64,000 bases of DNA from Caldisericia bacterium (GCA_017999835.1 JAGNLA010000003.1:1-64000); one strand, 5' to 3'. Positions 52,298-61,426 are shown, counted from the stretch's first letter. Program-made: numbers and translations. Notes: generated by a model not told the origin, from the letters alone.

Positions 52298-53782
52298 ATG
52301 AATCCGAGCAAGATAGTTCTACTCGCCGCTATGGCAGTGATATTTGTTTGTCAAAGTGGCGTTAACACAACCCAGCAGAGTTTTTCACTTGGAATTGACA
52401 AATATAACGATCTTTATATGGTGAACAGCGCAACCGGTATAGTACACCATTATGATTCGCAAACCGGAATTTACCTTGGCAAGTTTATCGATGCCAAGGA
52501 GATCGGTGCAAAAACGCTCACGGATATCAGTGTTTGTTCCTGTGGTGGCGCAATTGCGTTATTGGATGTCCAAGGCAACACAATCCACGTTGTTGATTTC
52601 GAAGGATCGTTTTTGTGGAAAAAAGACAACACCGAACTAGGATTGAACTTCAAAGATGCCGTTGGGATTGGAATCTGTCAGGATAGCAATTATGAGCATG
52701 TTATTCTGACAACAAAATCCGGAGAAGTGTTTCACATCTCCCCGCCAAACGAATTGAACAAGGTTTTCCCGACAACATTTTCTGCTCCTAATGGGGCATA
52801 CATGGATTACAACAAACAGGTTTTCATTGCGGAAACAGGCGCAAAAAGGGTTGTGAAAACGGATCAGTGGGGAAACATTCTTGGCCAGTTCGGATCAGAC
52901 ATGTTTTCCGCACCGGTTGATGTTGCAACCTCAGAAGACAGGGAGAGAAAAATCTGGGTCTGCGATCAAGGAAATGCAATGCTCCACGTTTTTTCTAAAG
53001 ACCTCAGGCATCTGTTTGATTGTGGTAAAGGATATCTGACAAACCCAATTTCTGTCATCACTGATTATGTCGATGCCGGAGCCTATGTGGCTGAAATTGT
53101 TGATGGGCAACCTGTCATTCACAAGTTTGATTCAAACGGGGGGTTTCTCTTTACAATAAAAGAGGCGAACAATCTTCCCGTTCAGACACTTCTTTCGGCA
53201 AAAGCCGATTCCTATGTGTTGCAAAACAGGAATAATCGTGCCTTGAACAGACGTTTGGTCAATCAACCCAAGCTTGTTGATGGCGTGATGTATATTGAGG
53301 CAAGACCAATCCTGGAATCGATGGGGTTTAATGTCGTCTGGGATGACAGCACAAGATCAGCAACGTTTTCTAAAGATACTTTTAAAATAACCATTCCTAT
53401 CAAGGGTAGGGTGGTGCTTGACGGCAAGACCATTGGCATAGCCAACCCCGTTGTTGTTTCAAAATCAAAGATGCTTCTTCCGGTTGATTTCTTTGGTGCT
53501 TATTTCGACATGACCGTTAACGTTTCAGGGCAAACAATATTTCTGGTCAGTCCAAAACTAAAAAGCTGGCAGACGATACCTCAGCCTGATATGGGCAAAA
53601 ACCTTTTTGAAACCAAGTGTTCAAAATGTCACCAGGAACCGGTGCCAGACCTCAAATATAGATCAGAGTGGTCGCCAATCGTACAGAGGATGATGACAAA
53701 GGAGCCTGGTTGGATTGACGATAAAGAAGGGGAGCTGATATCAAGGTATCTTTGGGGTCAAGCTAAACCCGATCGTCCGTGA
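52298..53782 (+). CDS. Exported NHL-like propeller fused to a stalk domain and a c-type cytochrome motif
   Basis: 494 residues. A signal peptide (MNPSKIVLLAAMAVIFV) is followed by a propeller at about 25-320. A stalk domain lies at about 325-425 (MYIEARPILESMGFNVVWDD and the MLLPVDFFGAYFDMTV copy). A C-terminal monohaem module at about 430-494 has CSKCH at 441-445 and a helical tail with Met residues (MMTKEP) that could supply the second haem ligand. Haem binding is inferred from the motif. Stalk plus cytochrome in one chain is unusual. Probable surface electron-transfer protein in operon with the two preceding genes. Confidence 0.8.
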   Translation: MNPSKIVLLAAMAVIFVCQSGVNTTQQSFSLGIDKYNDLYMVNSATGIVHHYDSQTGIYLGKFIDAKEIGAKTLTDISVCSCGGAIALLDVQGNTIHVVDFEGSFLWKKDNTELGLNFKDAVGIGICQDSNYEHVILTTKSGEVFHISPPNELNKVFPTTFSAPNGAYMDYNKQVFIAETGAKRVVKTDQWGNILGQFGSDMFSAPVDVATSEDRERKIWVCDQGNAMLHVFSKDLRHLFDCGKGYLTNPISVITDYVDAGAYVAEIVDGQPVIHKFDSNGGFLFTIKEANNLPVQTLLSAKADSYVLQNRNNRALNRRLVNQPKLVDGVMYIEARPILESMGFNVVWDDSTRSATFSKDTFKITIPIKGRVVLDGKTIGIANPVVVSKSKMLLPVDFFGAYFDMTVNVSGQTIFLVSPKLKSWQTIPQPDMGKNLFETKCSKCHQEPVPDLKYRSEWSPIVQRMMTKEPGWIDDKEGELISRYLWGQAKPDRP

Positions 53783-54064
53783 TCAGGAAAATCGCCAATC
53801 CATCTTCCAAGGATAACTCAGCATATCATTGCGGAGAAATTTTTTTTGTAAGAATCAAGAATGAATTAGCAATGTGCGCAACAAGTACATATCTTGTGAC
53901 CCTGAACGTATCTTTAAAAAATCGAATGATTTACGAAAATCTATATGATTTGCCACAATTGCTTCGATCATCCTCAACGTTTAACCAAAAAACAAAATAC
54001 CTCTTATGGACTTTTCACTTGTTGGGCGTATTTTTATTTTTATGCTTATAGGAGGTGTTGCTGA
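53783..54064 (+). other. Intergenic region before the second haem/stalk gene
   Basis: 282 bp, AT-rich. A 90-codon open frame from GTG 53779 runs through it but has no ribosome site, no recognisable domain and codon use unlike its neighbours, so I do not call it. AGGAGGTG just before 54065 is the ribosome site of the next gene. Confidence 0.5.
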
Positions 54065-54826
54065 ATGAAGAGAATAACAACGCTGCTTGTTGCTCTTGTC
54101 ATACTCACTGGGCTTGTTGGATTGGTTTTTGCTCAACAAGCTTATCATGACTCTTTTTTTGTTACCTACGTAGAGGCAAAAAAGACGAAACTTGTAAAAG
54201 ATTGCAGACCATGCCATTTCAATATTGATGGCTCAGGTGAAAGAAACGCCTATGGAGTCATGTACGAAAACAATGGTGAAATTGATGACGATTTCGAAGG
54301 CATTGAAAAAGAAGATGCCGATGGCGACGGATACACCAATATTGAAGAAATATCAAAGGGTTACTGGCCAGGCGTTTTCACTGATCACCCAGGTTCAAAA
54401 AAATACAGCAAGTGTGTTACATTTATTGGCACACAAGATAGCTTTCAAAAGAAACCTGTCGTATATTGTATTGTCAATGGCACAAAATTTGACATGACAA
54501 AACAAGGTGGAGCTTGCTACATTAAAGGTGGAAAGATGATGGCACCGCTTCGCGTTGGTATCGAACAGCTTGGCGGAACAGTAAAATATGATGCAAAAGA
54601 GAAAAGAATCGATATCTACAAAGGATCAGCTTTGGTTGGCAAGATGTGGATCGGCAAGAGATATGGTCAGATTCCGCCAGGAAAACAATACGATTTGATC
54701 ACTGCACCAGAAATTAAAGCAGGAACTTCCTCAACATTTGTACCAGTTAAGGCTGTTGGTGTGGCTCTTAACGCAGATTTTGCCTGGGTGAACAGGGGAA
54801 AGCTTGCAAACTTTAGATTTAAATAG
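54065..54826 (+). CDS. Exported haem-motif (CxxCH) and EF-hand protein with stalk domain
   Basis: 253 residues; AGGAGGTG precedes ATG 54065. After a signal peptide, CRPCH (47-51) is followed by a GSGERNAYG phrase and then DADGDGYTNIEEI (84-96), a calcium EF-hand-type loop. This cytochrome-like-plus-EF-hand order is known in many secreted proteins of delta-proteobacteria. The C-terminal half (about 130-253) is a stalk domain pair (MMAPLRVGIEQLGGTVKY and TFVPVKAVGVALNADFAW). It is the second stalk-haem fusion in a row. Role in electron transfer is inferred. Confidence 0.8.
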   Translation: MKRITTLLVALVILTGLVGLVFAQQAYHDSFFVTYVEAKKTKLVKDCRPCHFNIDGSGERNAYGVMYENNGEIDDDFEGIEKEDADGDGYTNIEEISKGYWPGVFTDHPGSKKYSKCVTFIGTQDSFQKKPVVYCIVNGTKFDMTKQGGACYIKGGKMMAPLRVGIEQLGGTVKYDAKEKRIDIYKGSALVGKMWIGKRYGQIPPGKQYDLITAPEIKAGTSSTFVPVKAVGVALNADFAWVNRGKLANFRFK

Positions 54827-54832
54827 TATAAT
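54804..54832 (+). promoter_or_regulatory. Promoter of the first cold-shock gene
   Basis: TTGCAA (54804-54809), a 17-nt spacer and a perfect TATAAT (54827-54832). The -35 lies inside the previous coding sequence and the -10 starts right after its stop. The leader to GTG 54887 is about 48 nt. Confidence 0.75.
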
Positions 54833-54886
54833 ACCAAACATAAAAGTTAAAGCCGCATTTTTGTATGGGCGAAAGGAATTTCAAAA

Positions 54887-55090
54887 GTGCCAGAAGGTAC
54901 AGTAAAGTGGTATGATGCAAAAAAAGGTTATGGTTTCATAACAAGAACCGACACCAACGAAGATGTTTTTGTTCACTGGAGCGGAATCCAGAAAGACGGA
55001 TTCAAATCCCTTGAGCCCAACCAAAAAGTCACGTTCGATATCATTACAAGCGATCGTGGCGCCAAGGCAGAGAACGTAAAGCCAGCTTGA
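54887..55090 (+). CDS. Cold-shock protein, copy 1
   Basis: 67 residues, GTG start with GAAAGGA upstream. It is a five-stranded OB-fold nucleic-acid chaperone with RNP1 KGYGFI and RNP2 VFVHW. It differs from the next two copies mainly in the second half (WSGIQKDGFKSLEP). It binds single-stranded RNA and melts hairpins. Confidence 0.95.
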   Translation: MPEGTVKWYDAKKGYGFITRTDTNEDVFVHWSGIQKDGFKSLEPNQKVTFDIITSDRGAKAENVKPA

Positions 55091-55156
55091 TGCGCAAGTT
55101 CTGGAAGTAGTAATTACCTTGCGTTTTGGTTTTGTTCATTTTTTATTTTGGGAAAC

Positions 55157-55198
55157 AACAAACCCCTTTAACAATTTATATTGTCTAAAGGGGTTTTT
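55157..55198 (+). terminator. Terminator or attenuator between cold-shock genes 1 and 2
   Basis: AACCCCTTTA-ACAA pairs with TTGT-c-TAAAGGGGTT around a 6-nt loop, followed by T. It lies about 30 nt before the next start codon. Confidence 0.8.
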
Positions 55199-55228
55199 GT
55201 TTTAGTATAGAGAAGGAGTATCAATAGT

Positions 55229-55432
55229 ATGCCAGAAGGAACAGTAAAGTGGTATGACCAGAAAAAGGGTTATGGTTTCATAACCAGAGTTGACACCGGT
55301 GAAGATGTCTTTGTACACTACACCGCCATCAACAAAGACGGTTACAAGACTCTGGACAATGGCCAGAAGGTGATGTTTGACGTAGAGAATGGCCCAAAGG
55401 GTCTCAAGGCAGCAAACGTAAAACCAGTTTGA
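55229..55432 (+). CDS. Cold-shock protein, copy 2
   Basis: 67 residues with KGYGFI and VFVHY. Nearly identical to copy 3, including the stretch YTAINKDGYKTLDNGQ. The downstream segment 55445-55523 holds an imperfect GAGCA/TGCTC hairpin and a degraded CCC/GGG terminator-like pair. Confidence 0.95.
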   Translation: MPEGTVKWYDQKKGYGFITRVDTGEDVFVHYTAINKDGYKTLDNGQKVMFDVENGPKGLKAANVKPV

Positions 55433-55552
55433 TCTATTAGGTTCGAGCATTTTTTGTACCAAAAAGATTGCTCCAGTATTTGAAAGACAGAAACTCCCGA
55501 GGTTAAACTGAAGGGGTTTGTTTACGCAAAAAACAGAAAGTGAGAAAGCATT

Positions 55553-55756
55553 ATGCCAGAAGGCACAGTAAAGTGGTATGACCAGAAAAAAGGTTACGGT
55601 TTCGTAACAGTTACAGAAACAGGCGAAGACGCCCTTGTCCATTACACCGCCATCAACAAAGACGGTTACAAGACTCTTGACAACGGTCAGAGAGTTTCAT
55701 TTGAAATCGAAAAAAGCCCAAAGGGTCTCAAAGCAATAAACGTAACACCGCTTTGA
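55553..55756 (+). CDS. Cold-shock protein, copy 3
   Basis: 67 residues. RNP1 reads KGYGFV and RNP2 ALVHY, so one aromatic or hydrophobic contact differs from copies 1 and 2. A recent tandem duplicate of copy 2. It ends 2 nt before the convergent fur-family gene. Confidence 0.95.
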   Translation: MPEGTVKWYDQKKGYGFVTVTETGEDALVHYTAINKDGYKTLDNGQRVSFEIEKSPKGLKAINVTPL

Positions 55757-55758
55757 TC

Positions 55759-56193
55759 TTATTTGCCGTCTTTTAAACGGCATTTTCCGCAGAGGCCGTA
55801 GATTTCAATACTGATGTCTTCGGCCTCAAAATCTTTTTCAAGCAAGTTTTTTATCAGATCATTTTTAAACCTGTTTTCAATTTTGAGAATATCTTCATCT
55901 ATTCCGCCGCAATTTCGGCAAATAACGTGGACTTCAAAAGGTTTTCTTATTCCAAAATGAGCATGTTGCTGGCTAAAATTGCTTTTATGAACCACTCTCT
56001 GCTCAAATAACATTTCAAGAATTCTATAAATGGTTGCTATGTCAATGTTTAGCCCATCTTTTTTTAGTTCTTCCTGGATTTCCCTGGCTTCCAGATTTTC
56101 GTCGCAGTGTTCGGTTAAAAGTTTTAAAACAGCTTTACGGGGTTTGGTGATTCTGTATCCCTGCCGTTTGAGGTTTTCAATTATTTTTTCCAT
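55759..56193 (-). CDS. Fur-family (ferric uptake/PerR/Zur type) transcriptional regulator
   Basis: 144 residues; GGAGAA precedes the ATG. An N-terminal winged helix (about 5-75; RITKPRKAVLKLL and IATIYRILEMLFEQ) is followed by the metal domain with the CRNCG and CGKC zinc pairs and HAHF. The subtype (Fur, PerR or Zur) cannot be fixed by eye. It starts 3 nt after the stop of the SLH peptidase gene, so they are probably one operon. Confidence 0.93.
   Translation of the reverse strand: MEKIIENLKRQGYRITKPRKAVLKLLTEHCDENLEAREIQEELKKDGLNIDIATIYRILEMLFEQRVVHKSNFSQQHAHFGIRKPFEVHVICRNCGGIDEDILKIENRFKNDLIKNLLEKDFEAEDISIEIYGLCGKCRLKDGK
55764..55786. terminator. Hairpin terminator inside the 3' end of the fur-family gene
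   Basis: TGCCGT/ACGGCA (6 bp, 7-nt loop) followed by TTTT on the plus strand. It can end the cold-shock transcripts while coding for the last residues of the convergent regulator. Confidence 0.6.
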
Positions 56194-56196
56194 GTT

Positions 56197-59100
56197 TTAT
56201 TCTCCTTTTGCCAAAACAGAAAGAGTGTTGTATATCAACGCCGAAGCTTGAGAGCGTTTGACTTTTTGGCCGATGCCGAACTTTCCTCCAGAAAACAATC
56301 TGGTATCAGCTGGGTTAATGATACCAATACCAACGGCCTTTGCAATAATCCTGAAATACGGGCTGGATTGTGGTATGTCAGAAAATGGTGTTGTATTCCA
56401 TGTTTTCTTCGTTTTGAATGAATTCGAGAGCATGGCGACAATGAATTCCCTGACGCATGATTGCTCGCCCTGGAATTTGCCCTTCCCAGAAATGATACCG
56501 CTTTTTGCAAGAGCATTGATGACCCCGGCATATTTTGATGATTCGGCGATGTCGGTGTATCCAGGTTTACCTGGAACAGGCGAAAGTTCGAGCATGTTGA
56601 ACACCCATTGCGCAGCCTCAAACCTTGTCATTATCTTTTCGGGATCGAATGCGTCGTTTTGATCAGTTATGCCTGAAGCTGAAATCTGATTTATTTCATA
56701 CCAGAAACCGGAGTTTTTAGAATCGACGGAAAAGGATGGTCTGAAGTTGTAGGTTGCAGTTCTTTCACTTCGATTGCCAGCTTCGTCGGTTGCCTCAATA
56801 AAAATCAATCCCGAACCAGCAGAAATCTTGGCTTTGAACAACTTGCCTTCAGCTTTTGATGCAGCGCCATCGATGCTGATTGTCGCTGCTCCTTCAACTG
56901 TGGCTATCAGCTCAACCTCAGGAGAAGCTATTTTTCCTCCTCGAGGTGACCAAATTTTGATCTTTGGCGGAGTCATGTCTACCACAAGGTTGAATGGCTG
57001 ACTGATTGAAACTTGCCCTTCAGATTTGGAATAAATCTCAATCTTGTGCGAGCCTTCGGAAAGTTTTGTCTGATAAATGAAGAAGCCCTCTGGGTCTAGA
57101 TCAATTAGATTTTCCGTACCGTCAATCCTCAGGTACGAGGAGGTCATCGGGACGGCAATGCCTGATATTGTTACGTCCGATGTTTTTGACGGGTTTGTTC
57201 CGGGGAGAATCCTTCCCTGAGGCAGACTGCCCTTTATACCCATTGAACCAAGCATTCTTCTGAGTGTTTCGGCTGCAACCACATCAAGGTCAATCATCTC
57301 GAAAGGAAACGCTGAAACAATAACATTATTGAGTTTGATGATGGCACCACCGATGCCGATGAAGCTGGCAATCGTTTCCCCACCGGAAATGACTGGCACA
57401 CCAAGCACCTGATAACCTGAGTCTTTCAGCGATGTTGATATAAGCATACCATGGAGCAACCCCTGGCCGGCAACGGAAAACACAGGTGTCGATGATGTGT
57501 CAATCTGAACCTGATCCCCGTAAGAGAATGCCAAACCCTGGCCCATGACTATCGCGTTTGCCCCGCAGCTGGCAGCAAGTTTGATGTTTTCTATGGTTTG
57601 GGTGGTTTTTGCGTTTGGCAGTGTAGAGGCTGAGCAAACAAATGCCTGCGATGAGATTATGTCGCCTGCCGTTGCATCTTCCTTGATTTCAAACGGGAGT
57701 TTGAGCGCACCTATAGCCTGTGTTAGTCTTTGGTTAGAAGAGTTGATGAGAATCTTTGAATCCTTTTTGTCTAGCTGGACGTCGAGGTTGCCGGGAACTT
57801 TTACGGTTAGTGTTCTTGGCCTGAAGTTTCTGGCTGCAATGGTCATCTGGTAGCTGCCCTCAGGCAGGTCAAGTGTGCTTTGAGCCTGAACTTTTTTGGG
57901 TTGAACCGGGACATCTTCAAACAACAGCCATGCGTCTGTGTTGAGATTGATTTTCACCTGACCGGTTTTTGCCGGTTCAAGAACGACCTTGTCCGGAAGA
58001 TTTGTTGGACTGATCTGGAGAGATGTTGAGCTGCTGCCAAACGACGACACGACAACTTGGGTACCTGTCGCTGGAATGTGTGGTACCATCAGTTGTCCGT
58101 CAGTAAATGGGACATTTTCGCCTGAAACCTTGACCGAACCGGACAAAGGCCTGCCATTTCTGTCGGTGACCTCTGACTGCCATGAGATCGTGTCTTCAAA
58201 CGAATCAACGCACAGCTTCATCAGCCACTTGGAGTCATCGATGCTGCTGATGTCAGGGAAGGTGAAACCAAGTATTATGCCTTGGGTTTTTGGCGTGGAA
58301 ACGATCAAACCGGCATAAGTTGTAGCTTCGTTACCAGCATAGGACAGAAACGGTTTTGCTGTGGAGTCAACTGGCGAGAGCCTAGATGACGAGGCAAACC
58401 CCCAGAGCGTGGTCAGGGCAAGCGACCTGAAGTTACCTTGCTTTGACCATTTTATGGTCATGCCGCCGTCTTCAAGGCCTGTGCAATGAAAATAGGAAGC
58501 CAGGAAAGGGGTGGTTTCTGTTTCGCCAAAATAGCTTGCGCCAAAAAATGAAGACGTCAAAACAAGCTTTCCACCACCATCAAGGTATTGGCTTAATATT
58601 GAAATCTCTTTTGTGTCCAGTGTTCCGCCAGCGTTCCAGATCAGATACGGAAACCTCGAAAGCTGGTTGGCTGTGACTTTTCCGGAAGACAGAGACCAGT
58701 AGAACCATGGCAATCCAGTTGAATCAAGGGCTGGTTTTAGTTTTCCACGGATTGGCACAGGCTTCATGCCAAAATACGAGCGTCTGCCATCAATAAACCC
58801 CAACTTTGCCGGTTCGAGGTTGACGGTAAAATCTGTGTCTGTTGTGATGTCCTTTTCAACCTTCATCGAGCTGTGGCCAAAAGATGTTATCAGGAACGTG
58901 TGTTTGCCTTCAGGCAGACCGAGAACCAGCGTGCCATCGGAAGCTTCCAAGGGTTCAAGCGGTGAATCTTCAATCAGAATGGAGCTTTCTGTGAATCCAC
59001 CAAGCAAAGGTGACATTGTAGAAATTGTAACTTTGTGGACAGGTAACGGTTCAAGCTCAACGAAATCGTTGGTTGTTTGAGCTGGTTTGAATCCGAAAGC

Positions 59101-60501
59101 GTTTATTTGTATAGCGGAGTCATCGCTTGCAAGAAAAGTGAAATTGCTTGCAATTGTCGGTGTGATTGAATAAGTTCTGTCAGTAGTTTTGATTGTGACA
59201 TTCCCATAAATCGGTTTGTCTGAAGGTCTTGAAATTTTGATTGTTCTTGGTTTTCTTGATGATGTCTGGGAAATGGCAGCCTTGACGTTGACAAGACCCA
59301 TGCCAAAACGGCTGTCCCAGCCTTTTTTACCAAGATCGGTGACTGTCTCAGTGATTGAGCATTTCAAATCATCCAGACCGATGCCTGGGTTTTGGGCACC
59401 GATGAGGGCAGCCATACCGGCAACATGTGGGGCTGAAAAGCTGGTGCCGTCAGCTATGTCGTAGGTCTTGCGAAGTGAGGCAACCCTCACGCCTTCACCA
59501 GGAGCGGTAACGTCAGGTTTTATCACTGTTGAGAAGCTGTCAAATGTTTCCCAGACAACCTCGTCACCGCTTGAAAAGCTTGATGGTTTGAGGCTTGAAT
59601 TGACAGATCCTACCGCAAGCACCTCAGGAATGTTGCCTGGATTGGATGTTGAACCTTCGCCGTCATTGCCAATTGAAGCAATCGGCAGGATGCCCAAGTC
59701 CACGAGGTTATCGATGCTTGGCCTGAGATATTCCTCGACAGATTGCATGCCAAACGACATGTTAACGGCAACAGGGTAGTCCTTGGTTTCTGGATGGTCG
59801 TCAGGGTCAGCCATCCACTGGATGCCGGCAATGATCTGGCTCAGATTCCCGCTGCCACCAGGCAGTACGCAGCCAACGATGAGGTTGCTTTCAGGGGCAA
59901 CGCCGACAGTGTTGCCGGCAATGATTGAGCTGACCATTGTCCCGTGTCCGTCAGCATCGAAAGCGACAGTCTGCTGGCCTTTCCTGCCGTATTCGTCAAA
60001 ATAGGCGAAATTGGAAACCTTGCCTTTGAGTTCGGGATGGGTGATGTCGCAGCCGGAGTCGAGAACGCCAATGGTTACACCTTTTCCTTTGTTGCCTGTT
60101 TGCCAGACATCGGTTGCGCCGATGGCTTTCAGGTTCCATTCAGGATCGGTTTTTGCCGAGTGTCTGGTTTCGGTTTTTATTGTGACGTCGTCAATGCTGC
60201 TTGCTCCAGTTTTTTCGATGACAGCCTCCAGAGCTGGAATTGTAGCTTTGACCGATATTGCGTTTTGAATCCAGAATGGTGTGAATTCTGCGACTTCATT
60301 TGAAAACTTCAAATCTTCGAGCAGAGAAACTGCCTGCGCCTGCGCCTGGGAAGTCTGGGTTCTAAGTTCTGACTGGTTTTTTGCTTCAATGTCCGAAAAA
60401 AACAGTATTCTTTTGAGATATACTTTCGATTGGGCTGATATGTAAAATGGCGCTGGAAGAATCAGAACTAGTGCCATTAAAATCAAAGCGAATCTTTTCA
60501 T
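56197..60501 (-). CDS. SLH-anchored S8 (subtilisin-like) serine peptidase
   Basis: 1434 residues from ATG 60501, set by AGGAGG and the signal peptide; a start at 60543 lies ahead of it. An inhibitor-I9-like prodomain at about 25-115 is followed by the S8 triad D148 (VLDSGCDITHPELKG), H186 (DGHGTMVSS) and S354 (GTSFSAPHVAG). Long beta-rich regions follow (PEGA-like segments and Ig-like sandwiches). The end (about 1265-1434) has S-layer homology repeats (RFEAAQWVFNML, REFIVAMLSNSF and RSQASALIYNTL). It is therefore probably bound to the cell wall through SLH, facing out. Differs from the dockerin subtilase at 197 in anchor and accessory domains. Confidence 0.9.
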   Translation of the reverse strand: MKRFALILMALVLILPAPFYISAQSKVYLKRILFFSDIEAKNQSELRTQTSQAQAQAVSLLEDLKFSNEVAEFTPFWIQNAISVKATIPALEAVIEKTGASSIDDVTIKTETRHSAKTDPEWNLKAIGATDVWQTGNKGKGVTIGVLDSGCDITHPELKGKVSNFAYFDEYGRKGQQTVAFDADGHGTMVSSIIAGNTVGVAPESNLIVGCVLPGGSGNLSQIIAGIQWMADPDDHPETKDYPVAVNMSFGMQSVEEYLRPSIDNLVDLGILPIASIGNDGEGSTSNPGNIPEVLAVGSVNSSLKPSSFSSGDEVVWETFDSFSTVIKPDVTAPGEGVRVASLRKTYDIADGTSFSAPHVAGMAALIGAQNPGIGLDDLKCSITETVTDLGKKGWDSRFGMGLVNVKAAISQTSSRKPRTIKISRPSDKPIYGNVTIKTTDRTYSITPTIASNFTFLASDDSAIQINAFGFKPAQTTNDFVELEPLPVHKVTISTMSPLLGGFTESSILIEDSPLEPLEASDGTLVLGLPEGKHTFLITSFGHSSMKVEKDITTDTDFTVNLEPAKLGFIDGRRSYFGMKPVPIRGKLKPALDSTGLPWFYWSLSSGKVTANQLSRFPYLIWNAGGTLDTKEISILSQYLDGGGKLVLTSSFFGASYFGETETTPFLASYFHCTGLEDGGMTIKWSKQGNFRSLALTTLWGFASSSRLSPVDSTAKPFLSYAGNEATTYAGLIVSTPKTQGIILGFTFPDISSIDDSKWLMKLCVDSFEDTISWQSEVTDRNGRPLSGSVKVSGENVPFTDGQLMVPHIPATGTQVVVSSFGSSSTSLQISPTNLPDKVVLEPAKTGQVKINLNTDAWLLFEDVPVQPKKVQAQSTLDLPEGSYQMTIAARNFRPRTLTVKVPGNLDVQLDKKDSKILINSSNQRLTQAIGALKLPFEIKEDATAGDIISSQAFVCSASTLPNAKTTQTIENIKLAASCGANAIVMGQGLAFSYGDQVQIDTSSTPVFSVAGQGLLHGMLISTSLKDSGYQVLGVPVISGGETIASFIGIGGAIIKLNNVIVSAFPFEMIDLDVVAAETLRRMLGSMGIKGSLPQGRILPGTNPSKTSDVTISGIAVPMTSSYLRIDGTENLIDLDPEGFFIYQTKLSEGSHKIEIYSKSEGQVSISQPFNLVVDMTPPKIKIWSPRGGKIASPEVELIATVEGAATISIDGAASKAEGKLFKAKISAGSGLIFIEATDEAGNRSERTATYNFRPSFSVDSKNSGFWYEINQISASGITDQNDAFDPEKIMTRFEAAQWVFNMLELSPVPGKPGYTDIAESSKYAGVINALAKSGIISGKGKFQGEQSCVREFIVAMLSNSFKTKKTWNTTPFSDIPQSSPYFRIIAKAVGIGIINPADTRLFSGGKFGIGQKVKRSQASALIYNTLSVLAKGE

Positions 60502-60520
60502 TATGCCTCCTGGCATCTTT

Positions 60521-60548
60521 GTGTTATCCTGCTTTTGCAGCATGTCAA
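60521..60548 (-). promoter_or_regulatory. Putative promoter of the SLH peptidase gene
   Basis: On the minus strand: a perfect TTGACA (60548-60543), a 16-nt spacer and a weak TAACAC (60526-60521), about 20 nt before the ATG. A TATGAT further upstream lacks a clear -35. Confidence 0.4.
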
Positions 60549-60702
60549 AAACAGGCTTTGTTTCTTTGTTAATACACGGTCACAGAATTTATTGTTCTTT
60601 TTTTGCTCCACAAATCCAATTTCCAGATGCCTGTTCATTTGAAATATCATAGCATAGTTTGATTAACTGATGGTGACTCCGTTGTAAAGTTGGTTTTGTC
60701 GG

Positions 60703-61272
60703 CTACCTTGCCAGTTTGCCAAGGGCGGTTTTGATAATCTCCTCGGAAGATTTTTCTGTTTTGCCCAGTCCTGAAAGTGCCCGTTCGACCTCACCCATCG
60801 AAAATCCTAAAGCCCGAAGCGCAGCCCTGGCCTCGTCGACCATGTCTCCGCCAACTGGCAATGATTTGACCTGAACCTGACCCATGGCGTCCTTGAGCTC
60901 CAGGCATATCCTTTGGCTCAACTTTGCGCCGATGCCAGGAACCGACTGGAAAATATGGGGTTTTTCATACAACACTGCGTCGGCAATCTGGCCAGGCGAG
61001 AGGTTGCGCAGAATCCCAAGGGCAGTTTTTCCGCCAACGCCAGAGACCTTTGAGGTGATCGTCTGCATGAGCTTGCATTCGGTCTGGGTGGCAAACCCGA
61101 ACAACGTCACGCCATCCTCCTTGAACTGCTGGATGGTGAAGAGCTTGAGCTGACCACCGATTGAAAGGTCAGGCACCTTGCCAATGAAAACCTGGTACCC
61201 GACGCCTGCAACGTCGAGGATGATGTAATCGTCTTCTATGCTGTCTACTGTGCCGTTCAAGTGTGCTATCAT
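60703..61272 (-). CDS. ruvA: Holliday junction branch migration protein RuvA
   Basis: 189 residues from ATG 61272, with GCGAGG just before it; a GTG at 61278 is part of that region. It is a tetrameric junction-binding partner of RuvB. It has an N-terminal OB domain (MIAHLNGTVDSIEDDYIIL), helix-hairpin-helix motifs SGVGGKTALGIL and VPGIGAKLSQRICLELKD, and a C-terminal RuvB-binding domain (about 140-189). ruvB is not in the window. Confidence 0.95.
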   Translation of the reverse strand: MIAHLNGTVDSIEDDYIILDVAGVGYQVFIGKVPDLSIGGQLKLFTIQQFKEDGVTLFGFATQTECKLMQTITSKVSGVGGKTALGILRNLSPGQIADAVLYEKPHIFQSVPGIGAKLSQRICLELKDAMGQVQVKSLPVGGDMVDEARAALRALGFSMGEVERALSGLGKTEKSSEEIIKTALGKLAR

Positions 61273-61426
61273 GGTCACCTCGCTATATCAAAAAAGTATA
61301 TACAGATGTCATTAAGAAAGAAACGAGGTCATTGTTTAATTGTCATGATTTGTGATATTCTATCTTGTTATATTTGTCCGTTGCTGTACTATAAAACTCT
61401 TAGAAAACTGTTAGGGGGGGGATAGT

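Noticed and set aside
53779-54051. 90-codon open frame after the haem/stalk gene
   Set aside because: No ribosome site, no known domain and AT-biased codon use; more likely noncoding.
197-60501. Long antisense open frames within the large surface genes
   Set aside because: They mirror the codon bias of the real genes on the opposite strand, have no ribosome sites and no recognisable domains.
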